This document shows positions 6,362 to 6,563 of a DNA stretch of 6,563 bases, in pieces. The notes beneath the pieces were generated by a model. The model was not told the origin of the DNA and ran no database searches. It saw only the letters and a list, made by a program, of their open reading frames with translations. Source of the DNA: Dehalococcoidales bacterium. Lineage in GTDB: Bacteria > Chloroflexota > Dehalococcoidia > Dehalococcoidales > ARS1013. The position numbers and the translations under genes are program-made. Within the stretch, counting starts at the first letter, position 1. The number at the start of each line of letters is the position of its first letter. Location of the stretch: positions 6,378 through 12,940 of the forward strand of contig NZEH01000015.1 of assembly GCA_002690375.1 (NCBI GenBank). The letters run 5' to 3'.

Positions 6362-6563
6362 CTGTCTCCTCTTTTTCTACCGCCGTCGAGGGTTTAGCTT
6401 TCCTCGTCCTTTTTGCCTTTGGTTTAGTCGGTTTCTCCTCGGTTACTGCTTCAACAGCCGCCGCCTCAGTCAGTTTTACCTCCGCTTTTTCAGCCACCAA
6501 GGGCTTGACCTTACGCGTCCTTTTTGCCTTTGGTTTAGTCGGTTTCTCCTCGGTTACTGCTTC
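6321..6563 (-). CDS. rpsC: C-terminal tail of 30S ribosomal protein S3 (partial, start outside window)
   Basis: An open frame enters at base 6563 and stops with TAA at 6321, giving 80 residues. No S3 core domain is visible. The identity comes from position: rpsC normally sits directly upstream of rplP in the S10 operon, and some bacteria carry S3 with a long charged tail. The tail has about 16 Lys, 15 Glu, 12 Thr, 12 Ala, 6 Pro and 4 Arg, with no Cys and no aromatic residue, so it should be disordered. It contains two copies of [18 protein letters not shown], 37 residues apart, joined by a Val/Ala/Glu-rich linker, and ends ETGEIQKES. The KPKAKRTRK blocks resemble histone-like basic tails and could bind rRNA or mRNA; that is inference. 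It overlaps rplP by 41 bp. The alternative, an unrelated gene with a basic tail, is much less likely. Confidence 0.8.
   Translation of the reverse strand, partial: EAVTEEKPTKPKAKRTRKVKPLVAEKAEVKLTEAAAVEAVTEEKPTKPKAKRTRKAKPSTAVEKEETDATTETGEIQKES
6405..6452 (-). repeat. 48-bp direct repeat, copy nearer the rpsC stop
   Basis: Identical base for base to 6516-6563 and offset by 111 bp (37 codons, in frame). It encodes [16 protein letters not shown]. Identity ends abruptly downstream, where the following codons still give Arg-Lys-x-Lys-Pro but with different synonymous codons. Confidence 0.95.
6516..6563 (-). repeat. 48-bp direct repeat, copy at window edge
   Basis: Second copy of the rpsC-tail repeat, identical to 6405-6452. 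It runs exactly to the end of the window, so the true repeat may be longer and further copies may lie beyond. Confidence 0.95.

Overview
The window is a run of 16 genes, all on the minus strand and tightly packed. It matches the bacterial S10-spc ribosomal protein operon. In transcription order (from high to low coordinates) the genes are: the tail of rpsC (S3), rplP (L16), rpmC (L29), rpsQ (S17), rplN (L14), an extra gene for an 81-residue Cys-rich protein, rplX (L24), rplE (L5), rpsN (zinc-type S14), rpsH (S8), rplF (L6), rplR (L18), rpsE (S5), rpmD (L30), rplO (L15) and most of secY. Both ends are cut: rpsC lacks its start and secY lacks its 3' end. The secY frame is open to base 1, and the rpsC tail is open to base 6563.

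The organism is a bacterium: gene order, protein families and Shine-Dalgarno sequences are all bacterial. Base composition looks moderate, with neither extreme GC nor extreme AT. S14 is the short zinc-binding form and L24 carries a four-cysteine C-terminal motif. rpmD is present, S3 carries a long Lys/Glu/Ala/Thr/Pro-rich tail, and several genes start with GTG or TTG. The protein texture reminds me of Chloroflexota, perhaps the Dehalococcoidia, but this is a tentative impression from memory and not a placement.

Layout: spacers are 0 to 35 bp and several genes overlap. The overlaps are rpsC/rplP 41 bp, rplP/rpmC 4 bp, rplF/rplR 1 bp, rpsE/rpmD 8 bp, rpmD/rplO 4 bp and rplO/secY 20 bp; rplX and rplE abut. 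No promoter or terminator is visible, so the whole stretch looks like one internal piece of a long polycistronic unit with translational coupling. The genes supply components of both ribosomal subunits, including the 5S rRNA-binding proteins L5 and L18, plus the core translocon channel SecY.

Two things depart from the textbook. First, the 81-residue protein with eight cysteines sits between rplN and rplX, which are normally adjacent. Second, the S3 tail contains a 48-bp perfect direct repeat with a 111-bp (37-codon) period; one copy runs to the window edge.
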